From contig JAEEOK010000124.1 of assembly GCA_016284235.1 (NCBI GenBank), forward strand, positions 1 to 64,000: DNA of 64,000 nucleotides, given 5' to 3'. The position numbers and the translations under genes were made by a program. Each line of letters starts with the position of its first letter. The stretch's first letter is position 1. The notes below the pieces were generated by a model. It was given only the letters and a program-made list of their open reading frames with translations, ran no database searches and had not been told where the DNA came from. This document shows, one piece after another, positions 48,778 to 60,765 of the stretch. The DNA is from Succinivibrionaceae bacterium (GTDB lineage: Bacteria; Pseudomonadota; Gammaproteobacteria; Enterobacterales; Succinivibrionaceae).

Positions 48778-50628
48778 TCAGTCCTTATCAATCACCATCA
48801 TCATGCACCGTCTGCAGTCAAATTCAAGCCTCAGCACCTTTGATCCCACAACCAGCTCCAGAGGCTCTGCAGCACGCTTATGATTATATTTTTCACACAT
48901 GCCGAAACAGTATCTGAGACACTGTCTGCAGTACATAAGCACCGCCCTTTTTCTCTTCAGCGATTCATATGATCTTTCAGGTGCAGAGCATCCGTGCTCG
49001 CTGTAAAACTCTTCGGCAAGGCGGTTATTGATATTCAGCTGATAACCGCCTCTTCTGTCCTCCTGTGTAAGAGCCGGAACATTTCCGACAGCTCTGAAGG
49101 TTCTGCCTACAGGTTTGTCACTCTGACGCACAAGCTTCTCAATCAGTTCATGTCTGAGTTCATTAAGTCTGCTTACAGGAACAAACCAGCCGTAGTCACA
49201 GATGATCCTTAACCCGGCGGAATAATAATGAGTTCCGCCGAGACGAAGAAGACGACTTCTGATATTTTCACACTGAGCCTGCGGATTTGTAGACTTTTCA
49301 AGTGCATGATCCTTTAACTCTACAACAGCCTCCGCACCCGTTTCATCATGCCCGGAAAGTACAAAACCGTCCGGCGTTTCAGTAAAATTCAACCACAGTG
49401 CAAGACTTCTTACGGATGAACCGGTTCTTGCAATCTCACGCTCAAAATCAGCATCCTTGTTGCGATAAAGCTTCATTCCGGGCTTCAGATCATAAAGAGG
49501 CTGAAATATTTCAAGAACATCAGCCTTTGCCGTGCTTACTCTGAAGCCTTTAAGCTCGCCGCGGACAAAATAGTTGCACTTGTCACCGTTATGAAGCTCA
49601 CATCCCGGCACCTGCTTTATTCTGACAGTATTCTGCCTACATTCACGGACCTGTGCGACCTCCTGCCCAACAAATTTTGGTGAATCAAAATTTGCAAAGT
49701 TGTCACGCACCCCGTGAAGACAGTACTCAGTAAATCCGCGGTTGAAGCTTTTAGTCACATCAGGAACAAAGGTGCATTCTGTTTTTCCAAAGGAGCTGCG
49801 AACATACTCGCTTCTGCGGGCGAAAATCTCATCAAGACGGGAACGGTACCATGCAGTAACGTTTCTGACATACCCCTCATCCTTCAGTCTTCCTTCAATT
49901 TTCAGAGATCGAATGCCGGCATCAAGGAGTTCCTCAAGATTTGCAGAATGGTTCAGATCCTTAAGTGACAGGAGATAGCGATCCTTTGCCAGATATTCGC
50001 CTGACACCGTTCTCAGACTCATTGGCACGCGGCACAGCTGTGCGCATTCACCCCGGTTGGCACTTCTGCCGGCAATGCACTGACTGATGTAGCATCTTCC
50101 GCTTACTCCGGCGCAGAGAGCTCCGTGAACAAAAAACTCCAGTCTTGCATTATCCACGGCCGCACTGATATTTCTGATCTGATCTATTGAAAGTTCACGG
50201 GCAAGAACAATCTGGCTGAATCCAAGGTCTTCCAGAAACTTTGCTTTCCCGGGAGTAGAATTCTCCTGCTGAGTGCTTGCATGAAGCTCAACTGGAGGAA
50301 GATTCAGCTTAATCAGCCCCAGATCCTGAATAATCAGAGCATCCACCCCGGCCTCATAAAGCTTCCAGATCAGTTTTTCCGCTTCTGTGATTTCATCATC
50401 CGAAAGTATTGTGTTCAAAGCAACATGAACCTTCGCTCTGAACCGGTGGGCATAGCTGCAAAGCTTTGATATGTCTTCTATGGAATTTCCCGCATTTACT
50501 CTTGCACCGAAGGACGGACCGCCTATATATACGGCATCGGCGCCGCTGTCAATTGCAGCAGTTCCGCAGGCCAGATTTTTTGCCGGTGCAAGAAGTTCAA
50601 CAGTACAGGAACCGTTATCTTGAAGCAT
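48778..50628 (-). CDS. Peptidase U32 family protein (RlhA/YegQ-like)
   Basis: LLAPAKNLACGTAAIDSGADAVYIGGPSFGAR, ELHASTQQ, FVHGALCAGVSGRCYISQ...ANRGECAQLCR, SLKIEGRLKDEGYVRNV. Confidence 0.88.
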   Translation of the reverse strand: MLQDNGSCTVELLAPAKNLACGTAAIDSGADAVYIGGPSFGARVNAGNSIEDISKLCSYAHRFRAKVHVALNTILSDDEITEAEKLIWKLYEAGVDALIIQDLGLIKLNLPPVELHASTQQENSTPGKAKFLEDLGFSQIVLARELSIDQIRNISAAVDNARLEFFVHGALCAGVSGRCYISQCIAGRSANRGECAQLCRVPMSLRTVSGEYLAKDRYLLSLKDLNHSANLEELLDAGIRSLKIEGRLKDEGYVRNVTAWYRSRLDEIFARRSEYVRSSFGKTECTFVPDVTKSFNRGFTEYCLHGVRDNFANFDSPKFVGQEVAQVRECRQNTVRIKQVPGCELHNGDKCNYFVRGELKGFRVSTAKADVLEIFQPLYDLKPGMKLYRNKDADFEREIARTGSSVRSLALWLNFTETPDGFVLSGHDETGAEAVVELKDHALEKSTNPQAQCENIRSRLLRLGGTHYYSAGLRIICDYGWFVPVSRLNELRHELIEKLVRQSDKPVGRTFRAVGNVPALTQEDRRGGYQLNINNRLAEEFYSEHGCSAPERSYESLKRKRAVLMYCRQCLRYCFGMCEKYNHKRAAEPLELVVGSKVLRLEFDCRRCMMMVIDKD

Positions 50629-50631
50629 AAA

Positions 50632-51339
50632 TCACAACCCGGCGATTGATTCTGCAATTGATTTAAGAACCGCGAGAGGATCTTCAGCTCTTGTTACCGG
50701 TCTGCCGATAACAAGATAGTCTGAACCGTTAAGAACAGCATCCTCAGGAGTAACTATTCTGATCTGATCCCCTGCCGCAGATCCCTTCGGTCTGATCCCC
50801 GGGGTTACAAGGACAAAATTATCTCCCCGCTCCTTTCTCAGACTTTTTGCCTCCATGGCAGAGCATACCACACCGTCAAGGCCGCAGTCGGCAGTCAGGG
50901 CGGCAAGCCTCATAACCTGCTCGGCCGGTGAAACAGTAATCCCTGTTTCCTGCAGCTGGGAGGAATCCATGGATGTAAGAACTGTTACAGCAATCAGGTA
51001 AGGTGCGTCACTGCCGTAGTGTTCAAGACTCTTAACGGCGGCGTCCATCATTTTGCGACCGCCTGAAGCATGTACATTCACCATCCAGACACCAAGATCC
51101 GCGGCAGCCTTAACCGCCATGGCGACGGTGTTAGGAATATCATGAAATTTGAGATCCAGAAAAACGTCGTATCCCTGGCCCATGAGTCTTCTGACAAGAG
51201 ACGGACCGAACCGCGTAAACATCTCCTTGCCGATTTTAAGCCTGCACAGCTTCGGATCAGCCGCATCGGCAAATGCCAGGGCATCCTTCTCCTCCTGAAA
51301 ATCCATGGCGACAATTATGCGCGGATCTTTTGTACTCAT
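50632..51339 (-). CDS. pyrF: Orotidine 5'-phosphate decarboxylase
   Basis: [49 protein letters not shown]. Confidence 0.95.
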   Translation of the reverse strand: MSTKDPRIIVAMDFQEEKDALAFADAADPKLCRLKIGKEMFTRFGPSLVRRLMGQGYDVFLDLKFHDIPNTVAMAVKAAADLGVWMVNVHASGGRKMMDAAVKSLEHYGSDAPYLIAVTVLTSMDSSQLQETGITVSPAEQVMRLAALTADCGLDGVVCSAMEAKSLRKERGDNFVLVTPGIRPKGSAAGDQIRIVTPEDAVLNGSDYLVIGRPVTRAEDPLAVLKSIAESIAGL

Positions 51340-51381
51340 GATAAAAAACCTCGTAGAAAAAAGTATAAAACAAGGTACGGA

Positions 51382-52548
51382 TCAGTCACCGTCCAGACCC
51401 TTGACAGGCTTGACACTGTTCCATTCGTTGCATGAAGGACAGTTCCAGAACATAGTTTTTGAAGAAAAACCGCAATGCCTGCACACAAAGGTTTTATGCA
51501 TGGCTATTTCCGTAGACACAAGATTCTGAAGCATGCTGAGACTTTCCTTGGCGTCGCTGTCCCTGGCGCTTCTGATCTGATAATTCATAAGGCGTTCGAA
51601 TATTCTCAAAGATGCCTTTCGCTTTATATTCTGGAGAATAAAATCACTTGCCCGGTTCAAATCGTACTGTTCCAGCACAGAGGCCATTTCCAGCACAAGT
51701 GATGAGGAGTCGGATTTTTCTATCCAGACCTTGAGAACCTCGATATACCGTTCGTTTTCAGCGGGAAGTCTGAAACATTTTTTCAGAACCGGAAGAGCGA
51801 TCATGACTATGTCAGGATCATAGTCCGGGATCTGAGTAATAAAGGAAAAGGCCTCGTCATAACTGCCGGCCTCAGCCAGCATGGACGAGAGCATAATAAT
51901 TGCACGGGAGCAGTGTCCGTCAACACGAAGAGCCTTGCGCAGAAAAACTTCGGCTTCGGGAAGTTTGCCTAAATTCTGGCACTCCTTGGCTTTCTCACAC
52001 AGAAACTGGGCCCTGTATATGCAGGTATACTTCTCTGCAAGAGAGGATTCGTTGCGGTGAATAATATCAAGTGCAAAGTCCCAGTCTCCCAGTTTCTGAT
52101 GAATCTTTATCATAAGTTTTACGGCTTTTATACGGATTTCATCATCGTACCTGAGATCCTCAAGCAGTTCCACAGCCTTGTCGTAAAGCCCGACAGCTAT
52201 ATAATCCTTGGCCAGTTCATATGAGGCAAGATCGAGTTTGATTCTCGGCAGAGATGAATTCAGAAGACGAGTGTGGATCTGCACCGCCTTATCCGCATCG
52301 CCTCTTGTACGGTAAACCTCAGCCAGAGCCAAATTGGCATCAAAATTTTCAGAATCGACATGCAGCAGATCCACAAGGACCTCTGATGCCTTGAGTTTCT
52401 TGTTTGCCAGGAGAAAGCGCACTCCCGACATGATCTTCTGAGCTCTGCTTGATTCCTCCTTTTCAATACCGTGCCTGGCATAGCGAAAACCGATATACCA
52501 TCCGTACATTACAGCCAGAGGCAGGAGCAGGAAAAGAAGTTCAAGCAT
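51382..52548 (-). CDS. lapB: Lipopolysaccharide assembly protein LapB (TPR, C-terminal rubredoxin-like Zn motif)
   Basis: N-terminal TM, TPR repeats, C-terminal FVCRHCGFSSKTMFWNCPSCNEWNSVKPV; synteny lapA-lapB-pyrF. Confidence 0.92.
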   Translation of the reverse strand: MLELLFLLLPLAVMYGWYIGFRYARHGIEKEESSRAQKIMSGVRFLLANKKLKASEVLVDLLHVDSENFDANLALAEVYRTRGDADKAVQIHTRLLNSSLPRIKLDLASYELAKDYIAVGLYDKAVELLEDLRYDDEIRIKAVKLMIKIHQKLGDWDFALDIIHRNESSLAEKYTCIYRAQFLCEKAKECQNLGKLPEAEVFLRKALRVDGHCSRAIIMLSSMLAEAGSYDEAFSFITQIPDYDPDIVMIALPVLKKCFRLPAENERYIEVLKVWIEKSDSSSLVLEMASVLEQYDLNRASDFILQNIKRKASLRIFERLMNYQIRSARDSDAKESLSMLQNLVSTEIAMHKTFVCRHCGFSSKTMFWNCPSCNEWNSVKPVKGLDGD

Positions 52549-52556
52549 AAACAGCG

Positions 52557-52820
52557 TCAGCGACCTGCGGTTGACACTGCCTTAGCCGACTTTCCTTTTG
52601 AAGGTTTGAAAAGAAATTTGAAAAACAGCACAACGGCATGAAAAAACTGAGAGAGGAGAAAACCGGCTGTAAACGCAACCGCTGCAAATGTAGCAACTGA
52701 GGTTCTAACCTTGACTGCAAGCAGATTGATCTCCACCTCACCTGTATTTGAAAATCCGAAATAAAGCCCAAGAGTTATGAGAAGTACGATAAACAGCAGT
52801 GCTAAAATGAACCTCAGCAT
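52557..52820 (-). CDS. lapA: Lipopolysaccharide assembly protein LapA
   Basis: Small two-TM protein (FGFSNTGEVEINLLAVKVRTSVA) upstream of lapB. Confidence 0.85.
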   Translation of the reverse strand: MLRFILALLFIVLLITLGLYFGFSNTGEVEINLLAVKVRTSVATFAAVAFTAGFLLSQFFHAVVLFFKFLFKPSKGKSAKAVSTAGR

Positions 52821-52970
52821 GACATAATCCTAAATAGAAAATTCACCTAGAATTATACAATATAGCTCTGTTTATAATCAATTTTTAGAAGAAAACACAC
52901 ACTGCATTGCGCCAAAAAACATACGGTCAAAATCTCATGCTGAAAATTCTGAACTGAACACCCTGTGAAA

Positions 52971-53324
52971 TTATTTTTTGTCCTCTTCAAGCTTCTCCCT
53001 GAATTCAGAGATTATACGCAGCATTCCGGCCATTTTGGCATCCCCCGCCCCGTTTACCCTCTCGGTAAGTTCCTTGCCCGGTTTGAAAAGAACCACTCTC
53101 CGCTCCGGTATGGAAACAGCCTCACCTGTTTTTGGATTTCTTCCTATTCTGCTGGCTCTGGTTTTCACGGTAAAACTTCCGAAACCCCGTACCTCAACCT
53201 TATCCCCCTCCTTCAGATTTTCAGAGAGATAATCAAAAATTTCATTAACGCACTCACTTACCTTGTACTCATCCAGAACACAATTCATTCTACTAAGAGT
53301 TGCTATCAAATCAAGTTTAGTCAT
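52971..53324 (-). CDS. ihfB: Integration host factor beta subunit
   Basis: DNABII motif VEVRGFGSFTVKTRASRIGRNPKTGEAVSIPERRVVLFKPGKEL; between rpsA and lapA. The track start is 53369; ATG at 53324 is preferred. Confidence 0.92.
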   Translation of the reverse strand: MTKLDLIATLSRMNCVLDEYKVSECVNEIFDYLSENLKEGDKVEVRGFGSFTVKTRASRIGRNPKTGEAVSIPERRVVLFKPGKELTERVNGAGDAKMAGMLRIISEFREKLEEDKK

Positions 53325-54494
53325 TTCTAATCCTTCATAATAATAGAACCTGAGCAGTGCTGCTCTCAAAAGAGCTGCTCAATCTTCAAATTCTTGTAAA
53401 TACATTGTCTGTCAACTGGTGAACTTTCCGCCGCTTTAGGCAGCGGACTTACGCCCTAGGCTCTGTTTAAAAAGCCTGATATTAAAATTTCCGCCTGGAT
53501 ATTAGGCAATCCTCATTCCTGCAGGAATATCCACTTCACCCTGCCGTAACTGATTTCATATCCGCTGCACTGCTTTTTCAGCGTAAAATCAGCCTACATC
53601 CGGCCACACCAAAACGGTGTTCTGAACTCCCTGTATATATATATGAAATCAAATTCCGTTTCGTCAATACATCAGACAAACGATGCAGTACACAAATCCG
53701 CCAAATCTACCTTCAGCTTGTATGTATGCCGCTCATGAAATAAAAACTCAGACAGCATATAAACATTGTCTGCAGCCAAGCAGCACTGTCCGAATAGCAA
53801 ATTTCAAAAAACCTACCCGCTACAGCATTTGCTGACGCTAATCAGCCGCAACGGTTAAATACCATAAAGGACAGGAACATATTGACACCGCCACGGCTAT
53901 CGTAAAACAACTGGAATTGACGGCGGACAGTGAAATTCAAAACTTAAAGATCCTGTTTCCAGCATAAAACGGCAATGTACACTTAAACTTTGCAGAAGTA
54001 AAACTTACCACATCATCTCAAATGCGTACTATCACCCCCGCCGGAACAGTATTCGGCAAAAAAAGAAATCAAAGGACAATAAAAAGCAAAAACACCCGCA
54101 ATTCAGTGCTGTTCGAAAAATATCGAGCATGCAGATCAGAATAACAGTCTCAACTGAGACCATAATATATCATACAATCAGCAAAAATAAATCTTTAAAA
54201 GATGTTTTAATGAAAGTTTGCGAGTCACATTACACAACGACGTTTTTTTGTAAAACAGTCCTTCTCTCAGACAAAAACATAAACTGCAAAGTTCACTTTC
54301 TGATAGACGACCGCATGCATTCCGGTATGTAGGCCGGCATACCTGACACAGCACAGTTAAAACCGCAGGGGGCACAGACTGCAAACGACTGACAGCATTA
54401 AAAACTGTATCGTCTAAAATAAACGTCAGCCGGTTGCTTTCAGCCTCCTCGTCGCACTGCAGTCGAAAAGAAGAAATTCAGAGGAAATCAGAAC

Positions 54495-54526
54495 AGAAAA
54501 AAAGAGGGATCATAAAGATCCCTCTG
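54495..54526 (-). terminator. Rho-independent terminator of rpsA
   Basis: Minus strand AGAGGGATC-TTTAT-GATCCCTCT-TTTTTT. Confidence 0.85.
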
Positions 54527-54561
54527 TACATTATTATTCAGGTCAAATCTAAATCAGGAGA

Positions 54562-56244
54562 TTACTCACCCTTTGCTGCCTTGAAAGCTTCCATCATGGT
54601 ATTGTTGCCTTCGCTGATTTCCTTGTTCTTTGCTTTGGCGTTTTCAATTACCTGCTTCTCCTCAGCCTCATCCTTGGCCTTGATAGAGAGAGAAACCTGG
54701 TTGCTCTTGCGATCTACACCCATAAACTTGGCTTCAATTTCCTGACCCTCGGAAAGCACCTTGGTAGCATCATCAACAGGATCGCTGGAGATATCAGAGG
54801 CTCTGATATAACCCTCAACCTTGTCACCGAGATCCACAGTAGCACCGCGGGCGGTAACAGATGTAACAACACCCTTGACAATGCTGCCCTTCTTATTGTC
54901 AGCTACATACTTGCTAAGAGGATTCTCAAGCTGCTTGATGCTCAGAGATATTTTCTCCTGCTCAGGCTGAATATGACGGATCACAGCTGTAACCTCATCG
55001 CCCTTCTTGTAGTTGTGGATAGCCTGATCAGGCGGAACGTTCCAGGAAATATCGGAAAGGTGTACAAGACCGTCAATATTGCCTTCAAGACCGATGAACA
55101 TACCAAAATCGGTAATAGACTTGATCTTGCCGGTAACCTTATCACCGTCGCTGTACTTCTTGCTGAACTCTTCCCATGGATTAGGCTTGCACTGCTTCAG
55201 GCCGAGAGAAATACGTCTGTCATTTGAATTAACGTCAAGAACCTTAACTTCAACAGTCTGACCGATATCAACAAACTTTGAAGGATTGATGTTCTTGCTG
55301 GTCCAGTCCATCTCAGATACATGAACAAGGCCCTCAACACCAGGCTGCAGTTCTACGAAACAGCCGTAATCAGCAATATTGGTAACCTTGCCGGTAACCT
55401 TTGTTCCTGTTGGATAGCGCTCTTCAATATTCTTCCAAGGATCTTCAGTAAGCTGCTTGAGACCGAGAGAAATACGAAGGTTCTGATCATTAATAACCTT
55501 AAGAACCTTAACATCGATTTCATCACCGACATTAACAACCTCGCTAGGATGCTTAACGCGCTTCCAGGCCATATCTGTAATATGAAGGAGACCGTCAAGA
55601 CCGCCGAGATCAACGAATGCACCGTATTCGGTAAGATTCTTAACAGTACCTCTTCTAACCTCGCCCTCGGCAAGATTCTTAAGAAGAAGTTCTCTCTCGG
55701 ATGAATTTTCCTTCTCGACAACAGCCTTGCGGGAAACTACAACATTGTTGCGCTTCTGATCGATTTTGATAACCTTAAACTGGAGAACATTGGTAGTATC
55801 AACAAGATCGTCCTCGCGAACAGGCTTGGTATCAACAAGTGAACCAGGGAGGAACGCCTTGATGTTGCCGCACATAAGTTCAACGGTAAAGCCGCCCTTA
55901 ACCTTATTGTTGATAACACCTTCAACGATAGCCTTCTCTTCGAAAATCTTCTCGAGTTCATTCCAGGCCTGTGTCTTCTTGGCCTTTTCATGAGAAAGTT
56001 CGGTTGATCCGCTCTCGTTTGCAAGGGATTCAACCATAACATCAACATCGTCGCCTACAGCAATTGTAAGTTCACCGGCAGCGTTCTTGAACTGAGCCAC
56101 ATCCATATATGATTCAGACTTGTAGCCGGCATCAACTATTACAAACTTGTCAGTAATTCTGATTACCTTTCCTTTCTGGATATCAGAAGACTTAGGTTGA
56201 TCCTTAATAGATTCTTCAAAGAGTTCAGCAAATGATTCTGTCAT
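54562..56244 (-). CDS. rpsA: 30S ribosomal protein S1
   Basis: Multiple S1 domains ([39 protein letters not shown] etc.). Confidence 0.97.
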   Translation of the reverse strand: MTESFAELFEESIKDQPKSSDIQKGKVIRITDKFVIVDAGYKSESYMDVAQFKNAAGELTIAVGDDVDVMVESLANESGSTELSHEKAKKTQAWNELEKIFEEKAIVEGVINNKVKGGFTVELMCGNIKAFLPGSLVDTKPVREDDLVDTTNVLQFKVIKIDQKRNNVVVSRKAVVEKENSSERELLLKNLAEGEVRRGTVKNLTEYGAFVDLGGLDGLLHITDMAWKRVKHPSEVVNVGDEIDVKVLKVINDQNLRISLGLKQLTEDPWKNIEERYPTGTKVTGKVTNIADYGCFVELQPGVEGLVHVSEMDWTSKNINPSKFVDIGQTVEVKVLDVNSNDRRISLGLKQCKPNPWEEFSKKYSDGDKVTGKIKSITDFGMFIGLEGNIDGLVHLSDISWNVPPDQAIHNYKKGDEVTAVIRHIQPEQEKISLSIKQLENPLSKYVADNKKGSIVKGVVTSVTARGATVDLGDKVEGYIRASDISSDPVDDATKVLSEGQEIEAKFMGVDRKSNQVSLSIKAKDEAEEKQVIENAKAKNKEISEGNNTMMEAFKAAKGE

Positions 56245-56798
56245 AAAAAATAATTCTTAAAAAAAATAAAAAAACCCAACATCAATCCATGACGCCGGTG
56301 CCATTAAAAAAGTCCATCAGTCCTTTGACGGAATTCCAGCTGCCTCGGATACGCTTCCAGGCAGTCGAGCTATATTATCACCTGTCAAAAAAATATACAA
56401 CAAAACACACTAACTATTTTTTCAGCAGCTGAACATGAAATTTAAGAAACAGAAAAGCGCCTTGCCTTTCTGCTGCGGAAGAAAATTAAATGAAGCAAAA
56501 CTCCAGCCCGTGATGCGGCTTCCCTGTTTTTTTTGACGCTCAGCCAGACAAAGCAGGGGGACACTGCTTCACGGATCACTGCATGGCGAACTGCTTCTTA
56601 TACAGCCTCCGGGAAAACCGCCTGCTCCGGCTTTTCAGCGCAGGCTCATATTTTCAGTGTGCTCTGCGGATCTGTCAGCCCGGACTGCCGACGGATATAC
56701 AGATCAGGGATTTGCCGGTCTGTAATTTATATGTACACGCTAGAAAAGCCGGATATCATCCTCACTGCAGCCCCCTCCAGCACGGGTTATAAAACCCG

Positions 56799-57473
56799 TC
56801 AGGATCCGATGCCCCTGTCTGAAGCCAGAGAGAGAATTCTTTCCACAACCTCGGGTATCGTCATTTCAGTAGTATCTATTACCACTGCGTCATCCGCCGG
56901 TTTTAAAGGAGCCACCGGACGGTTGCGATCTCTGTCGTCTCTGATTTTTATCTCTGCAAGAATCTCCTCAAGAGGCTGCGGATTGCCGTTTTCCTTCTGC
57001 TGAAGATAACGTCTTCTGGCACGCTCCTCCGCGGACGCATCAAGAAATATCTTAAGAGTGGCATCAGGAAAAACCACAGTACCAAGATCTCTTCCGTCAC
57101 CTACAAGCCCCGGCTCCTGCTGAAACGCTCTCTGCCGGTCAAGCAGAGCTGTTCTTACACTCGGCAGTGCAGCCACCCTGCTGGCATTGCTGCCTGTAGT
57201 CTCATTTCTGATTTCCTTTGATATGTCCTCTCCGTCAAGGATCGCGGCAACCCCCTCTCCTGCCGGTCTGAAACTCAGATTAAGACTCAGGGCAAGTTTG
57301 CAGAGAGCATTCTCGTCAGCAAAATCCACATTGTTTTTAAGCGCTGCATAGGCAAGAACACGATATATAGCCCCTGAATCGAGGATATGAAAGCCGAATG
57401 CATCTGCCACAAGTCTTGAAACAGTGCCCTTGCCGCTTCCGCCAGGGCCGTCTAGAGTAATAACCGGTACCAT
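56799..57473 (-). CDS. cmk: Cytidylate kinase
   Basis: [54 protein letters not shown]; upstream of rpsA. Confidence 0.95.
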   Translation of the reverse strand: MVPVITLDGPGGSGKGTVSRLVADAFGFHILDSGAIYRVLAYAALKNNVDFADENALCKLALSLNLSFRPAGEGVAAILDGEDISKEIRNETTGSNASRVAALPSVRTALLDRQRAFQQEPGLVGDGRDLGTVVFPDATLKIFLDASAEERARRRYLQQKENGNPQPLEEILAEIKIRDDRDRNRPVAPLKPADDAVVIDTTEMTIPEVVERILSLASDRGIGS

Positions 57474-57699
57474 AAAATTCTCCTGTTTTGCTTTTATTGC
57501 TGATACCCGGCATCTGAAGATGCCGGAATGCCGTTTTCTGAAGTTTAACTGTCTGAAGCATTAAAAACAATTGGAAAGTCAAACTTCTTCGGGATGAATT
57601 GAACAATTAACAATGTCTTTGAATGTGCCATGTTATATAATAGACGCGTTTTCAAAGCCGCCAGCCCGGCTGCTTGCAGCAATAAACGCAGGATTCCAA

Positions 57700-58299
57700 A
57701 TGAGTAAAATAATAAAGGTAGCTGAAGCCAGACTGCCGACAGTGTTCGGAGAATTCAAAATTGTAGGTTTCAGGGATACCTCTACGGACAAGGAGCACAT
57801 AGCTCTGGTGATGGGTGATGTGGAGGATGCAAATCCGGTTCTTGCCAGAATACATTCCGAGTGTCTTACCGGCGACACTCTGTTCAGTCTTAAATGCGAC
57901 TGCGGATTTCAGCTTGAAGAAGCTCTGAGGATGATTTCTGAAAAAAAACGCGGTGTGCTGCTTTATGTAAGGCAGGAGGGAAGAGGCATCGGTCTTTTAA
58001 ACAAAATCCGGGCATATGCGCTTCAGGATCAGGGACTGGATACCTACGACGCAAATGTGGCTCTCGGCTTCAAGCCGGATGAAAGATGCTACGACATATG
58101 TGCCGAAATGCTGAAGCTTCTCGGAGTAAAAGAGGTCCGTCTCATTACAAACAATCCGGACAAGATAAGCGCCCTCAGAGGATACGGAATCGAAATTGCC
58201 GGAAGAGAACCGATAGAGGTTGGAAGGAATAAATTCAACAACGGATATCTGGAAACCAAAAAGGCAAGATTCCATCATATGCTGAGTGAAATCAACTGA
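57700..58299 (+). CDS. ribA: GTP cyclohydrolase II
   Basis: [58 protein letters not shown]. The track start is 57613; ATG at 57700 is preferred. Confidence 0.93.
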   Translation: MSKIIKVAEARLPTVFGEFKIVGFRDTSTDKEHIALVMGDVEDANPVLARIHSECLTGDTLFSLKCDCGFQLEEALRMISEKKRGVLLYVRQEGRGIGLLNKIRAYALQDQGLDTYDANVALGFKPDERCYDICAEMLKLLGVKEVRLITNNPDKISALRGYGIEIAGREPIEVGRNKFNNGYLETKKARFHHMLSEIN

Positions 58300-58400
58300 C
58301 ACACAGCACGGCTGAAGCCGGATGATTTCAGAGAAATCAGCTCAGACTCCGGCTTCTCTGGCTGAGAATCGACACTCGGTACGGTAGCATTCCTTCAGAA

Positions 58401-59237
58401 TCATTTTCTGCAGCTTTTCAGAAGAGCGATCTCTCTTCCGTATCCGGGAACATCGTTAGGCGTTTCAAGATAGAACGGAAGGTCTCTGAGTTTAGGATGA
58501 TTGATGATTCTGACAATCGCCTCCATGCCAAGCAGCCCCTCGCCTATGCACGCATGACGATCCTTGTGGGAGGAGAAGCCGAATTTAGAATCATTCAAGT
58601 GAACTGCCCTGAGACGCTCAAGCCCCAGAATGCTGTCAAATTCATCCAGCACTCCGTCAAGATCACCTGCTATGTCATACCCACCGTCGTAGACATGGCA
58701 CGTATCAAGACATACCCCGAGTTTATCCGCTGAAGGAGAACCGCATTTTCTGATTATCTGCTCCAGTTCCTCAAAGCACCCGCCAATCTCTGTTCCCTTT
58801 CCCGCCATGGTTTCAAGCAGAATTACCGTATGGGAGTCGACTTCAAGCAGACGCGACAGGATCCCGCAGATATGCCCGATACCGATCTCAGTACCCTGAG
58901 AAACATGGCATCCGGGATGAAAGTTATACATACTTGCGGGAATGTGAGAAAGACGCATAAGATCATCAGTCATGGTACTGAGAGCGTAATCTCTGAGATC
59001 CGGTTTTGCAGCGGCCGGGTTCATTGTATAAGGTGCATGAGCCAGAACAGGACCAACGGAATACTCCACGGCCAGACGGTTGAATTCCTCAACATCGCTC
59101 AGATCCAGAGCCTTCGTAGTGCCGCCACGGGGATTTCTGGTAAAAAACTGAATAACGTTAGCCCCTATTCCGACAGCTTCGCGGATCATGGCGGCATATC
59201 CGCCGGTAATCGAGAGATGACAGCCTATCTTAAACAT
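58401..59237 (-). CDS. nfo: Endonuclease IV
   Basis: IGCHLSITGGY, IQFFTRNPRG, NFHPGCHVS, LETMAGKGTEIG, VCLDTCHVYDGGYDI, HLNDSKFGFSSHKDRHACIGEG. Confidence 0.95.
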   Translation of the reverse strand: MFKIGCHLSITGGYAAMIREAVGIGANVIQFFTRNPRGGTTKALDLSDVEEFNRLAVEYSVGPVLAHAPYTMNPAAAKPDLRDYALSTMTDDLMRLSHIPASMYNFHPGCHVSQGTEIGIGHICGILSRLLEVDSHTVILLETMAGKGTEIGGCFEELEQIIRKCGSPSADKLGVCLDTCHVYDGGYDIAGDLDGVLDEFDSILGLERLRAVHLNDSKFGFSSHKDRHACIGEGLLGMEAIVRIINHPKLRDLPFYLETPNDVPGYGREIALLKSCRK

Positions 59238-59366
59238 ATAAAATTCCTACCGGTACATCACTGAATCAAAAAAACGAAAACTTTTCCGTCCGCAAGCGGA
59301 CAGCAGAAAAATCCAAAGCAAAATCCGCAGGCCGGAAAACAAAAAACATGCGAAGGAGGCTGTTTT

Positions 59367-59987
59367 TCAGACAAACGGAGACGGATCTCCCGCACCTTCT
59401 CTGACAATGCTGTATTCATCATCAGACATGTCCACCACTGTTGTAGGTTTACTGGTCAGGTAACCGCCGTCAACAATATAATCCACGGCATAATCAAGTT
59501 CATCCTTGATCTGGTACGGATCATTCTCCGCCTCCTCCCTGCCTGGCAGAATCAATGTGGTGGACATTATAGGCTCTCCGAGTTCAGCAAGCACTGCCAT
59601 GCATATGGCGCTGTCAGGAATTCTGATCCCGATTGTCTTCTTTTTTTCCTGCATTACGCGGCTTGGAACGCTCTTGCATCCCCTAAGAATAAAAGTGTAG
59701 GGACCGGGAGTATAGTTTTTAATAAGTCTGAACTGGTTGTTATCAACAATCGCATATTTTGAAGCCTCGGAAATGCCGGGACACACAAGGGTAAAATTAT
59801 GCATTTTATCCACATTTCTGATTCGGCACACCCTTTCAAAAGCACGCTTGTTGTCAAGCATGCATCCGAGAGCGTAGCCGGAATCCGTAGGATATACTAT
59901 TACACTTCCATCACGCAGGGCATCCACAACCTGATTTACCATTCTAGGCTGAGGATCCACTGGATGGATCACTATCATGCGGCTCAA
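59367..59987 (-). CDS. yciO: Sua5/YciO/YrdC family protein (YciO-like)
   Basis: GSVIVYPTDSGYALGC, NYTPGPYTFILRG, KKTIGIRIPDS, PTTVVDMSDDEYSIVREGAG. Confidence 0.88.
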   Translation of the reverse strand: MSRMIVIHPVDPQPRMVNQVVDALRDGSVIVYPTDSGYALGCMLDNKRAFERVCRIRNVDKMHNFTLVCPGISEASKYAIVDNNQFRLIKNYTPGPYTFILRGCKSVPSRVMQEKKKTIGIRIPDSAICMAVLAELGEPIMSTTLILPGREEAENDPYQIKDELDYAVDYIVDGGYLTSKPTTVVDMSDDEYSIVREGAGDPSPFV

Positions 59988-60765
59988 TTGTATATTTCCT
60001 CAAATCTTTTATCTGTCCTGACAGATCTGCAGTCTGCCGGAAGATAGCTGTTAAACCAGGAGCCCGAATCTGTCTGTTCCTGTCACCGTTATAACCGGAA
60101 CCTGACAACCCGTAAGGTCATATTCTACAGACAGTGCTGCAACTATTGCAGTGATTTTAGGAGAAAAACTTTCAAAGAGGAGATCTTCCTCCGAAAACGA
60201 CGTTATTATCACAGTCCACTGCACGACACTGATTTTAAAATCATAGACAGGTCTGTCAAGCATTACCTCTTGTAAAAAACGTTTATTGACGTCATCACCT
60301 GCCGGCTTTGCGCCGCATAACCGGCTGTCAGACAGCTTCAGGCCAAAGACTACGCGACTGAGCCGGTTCTGATTAGCAGCTTCTGGTTTTTACAGTGTTC
60401 CTGTTCACGGCTTTTGTGCCATACCCGAAAGGACGGATTGTCAATACTCAAAGACAGAATAAACAGAAATCCGGTCGGAAAAATCAGTGCGGCCAGGCCG
60501 AAGGTTTCACCTTCCGCAATAAGCAGTTAAAAAAAAACATATTGACTGATGTTCACAAAACAAACAAAAACAGTTTGCTCCGCGGCTCCAAAAAGGTCCA
60601 TATTTAGCTCTCTATCTAATTTTTATCATATAGTAATTGATTATTCTGTTCTAAATAGTAGAATTCTTTTATAAATCTTTTTAAGTTTGGTCGGACTGAT
60701 TACTATTGCAGATACAAAAATAAATATTGTCCGTCCGGATCGATTTTGTATTAAAAGGGATAACA

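Noticed and set aside
60051-60607. Two 70-aa ORFs between yciO and the 208-aa hypothetical gene
   Set aside because: No ribosome-binding site or family evidence; treated as non-coding.
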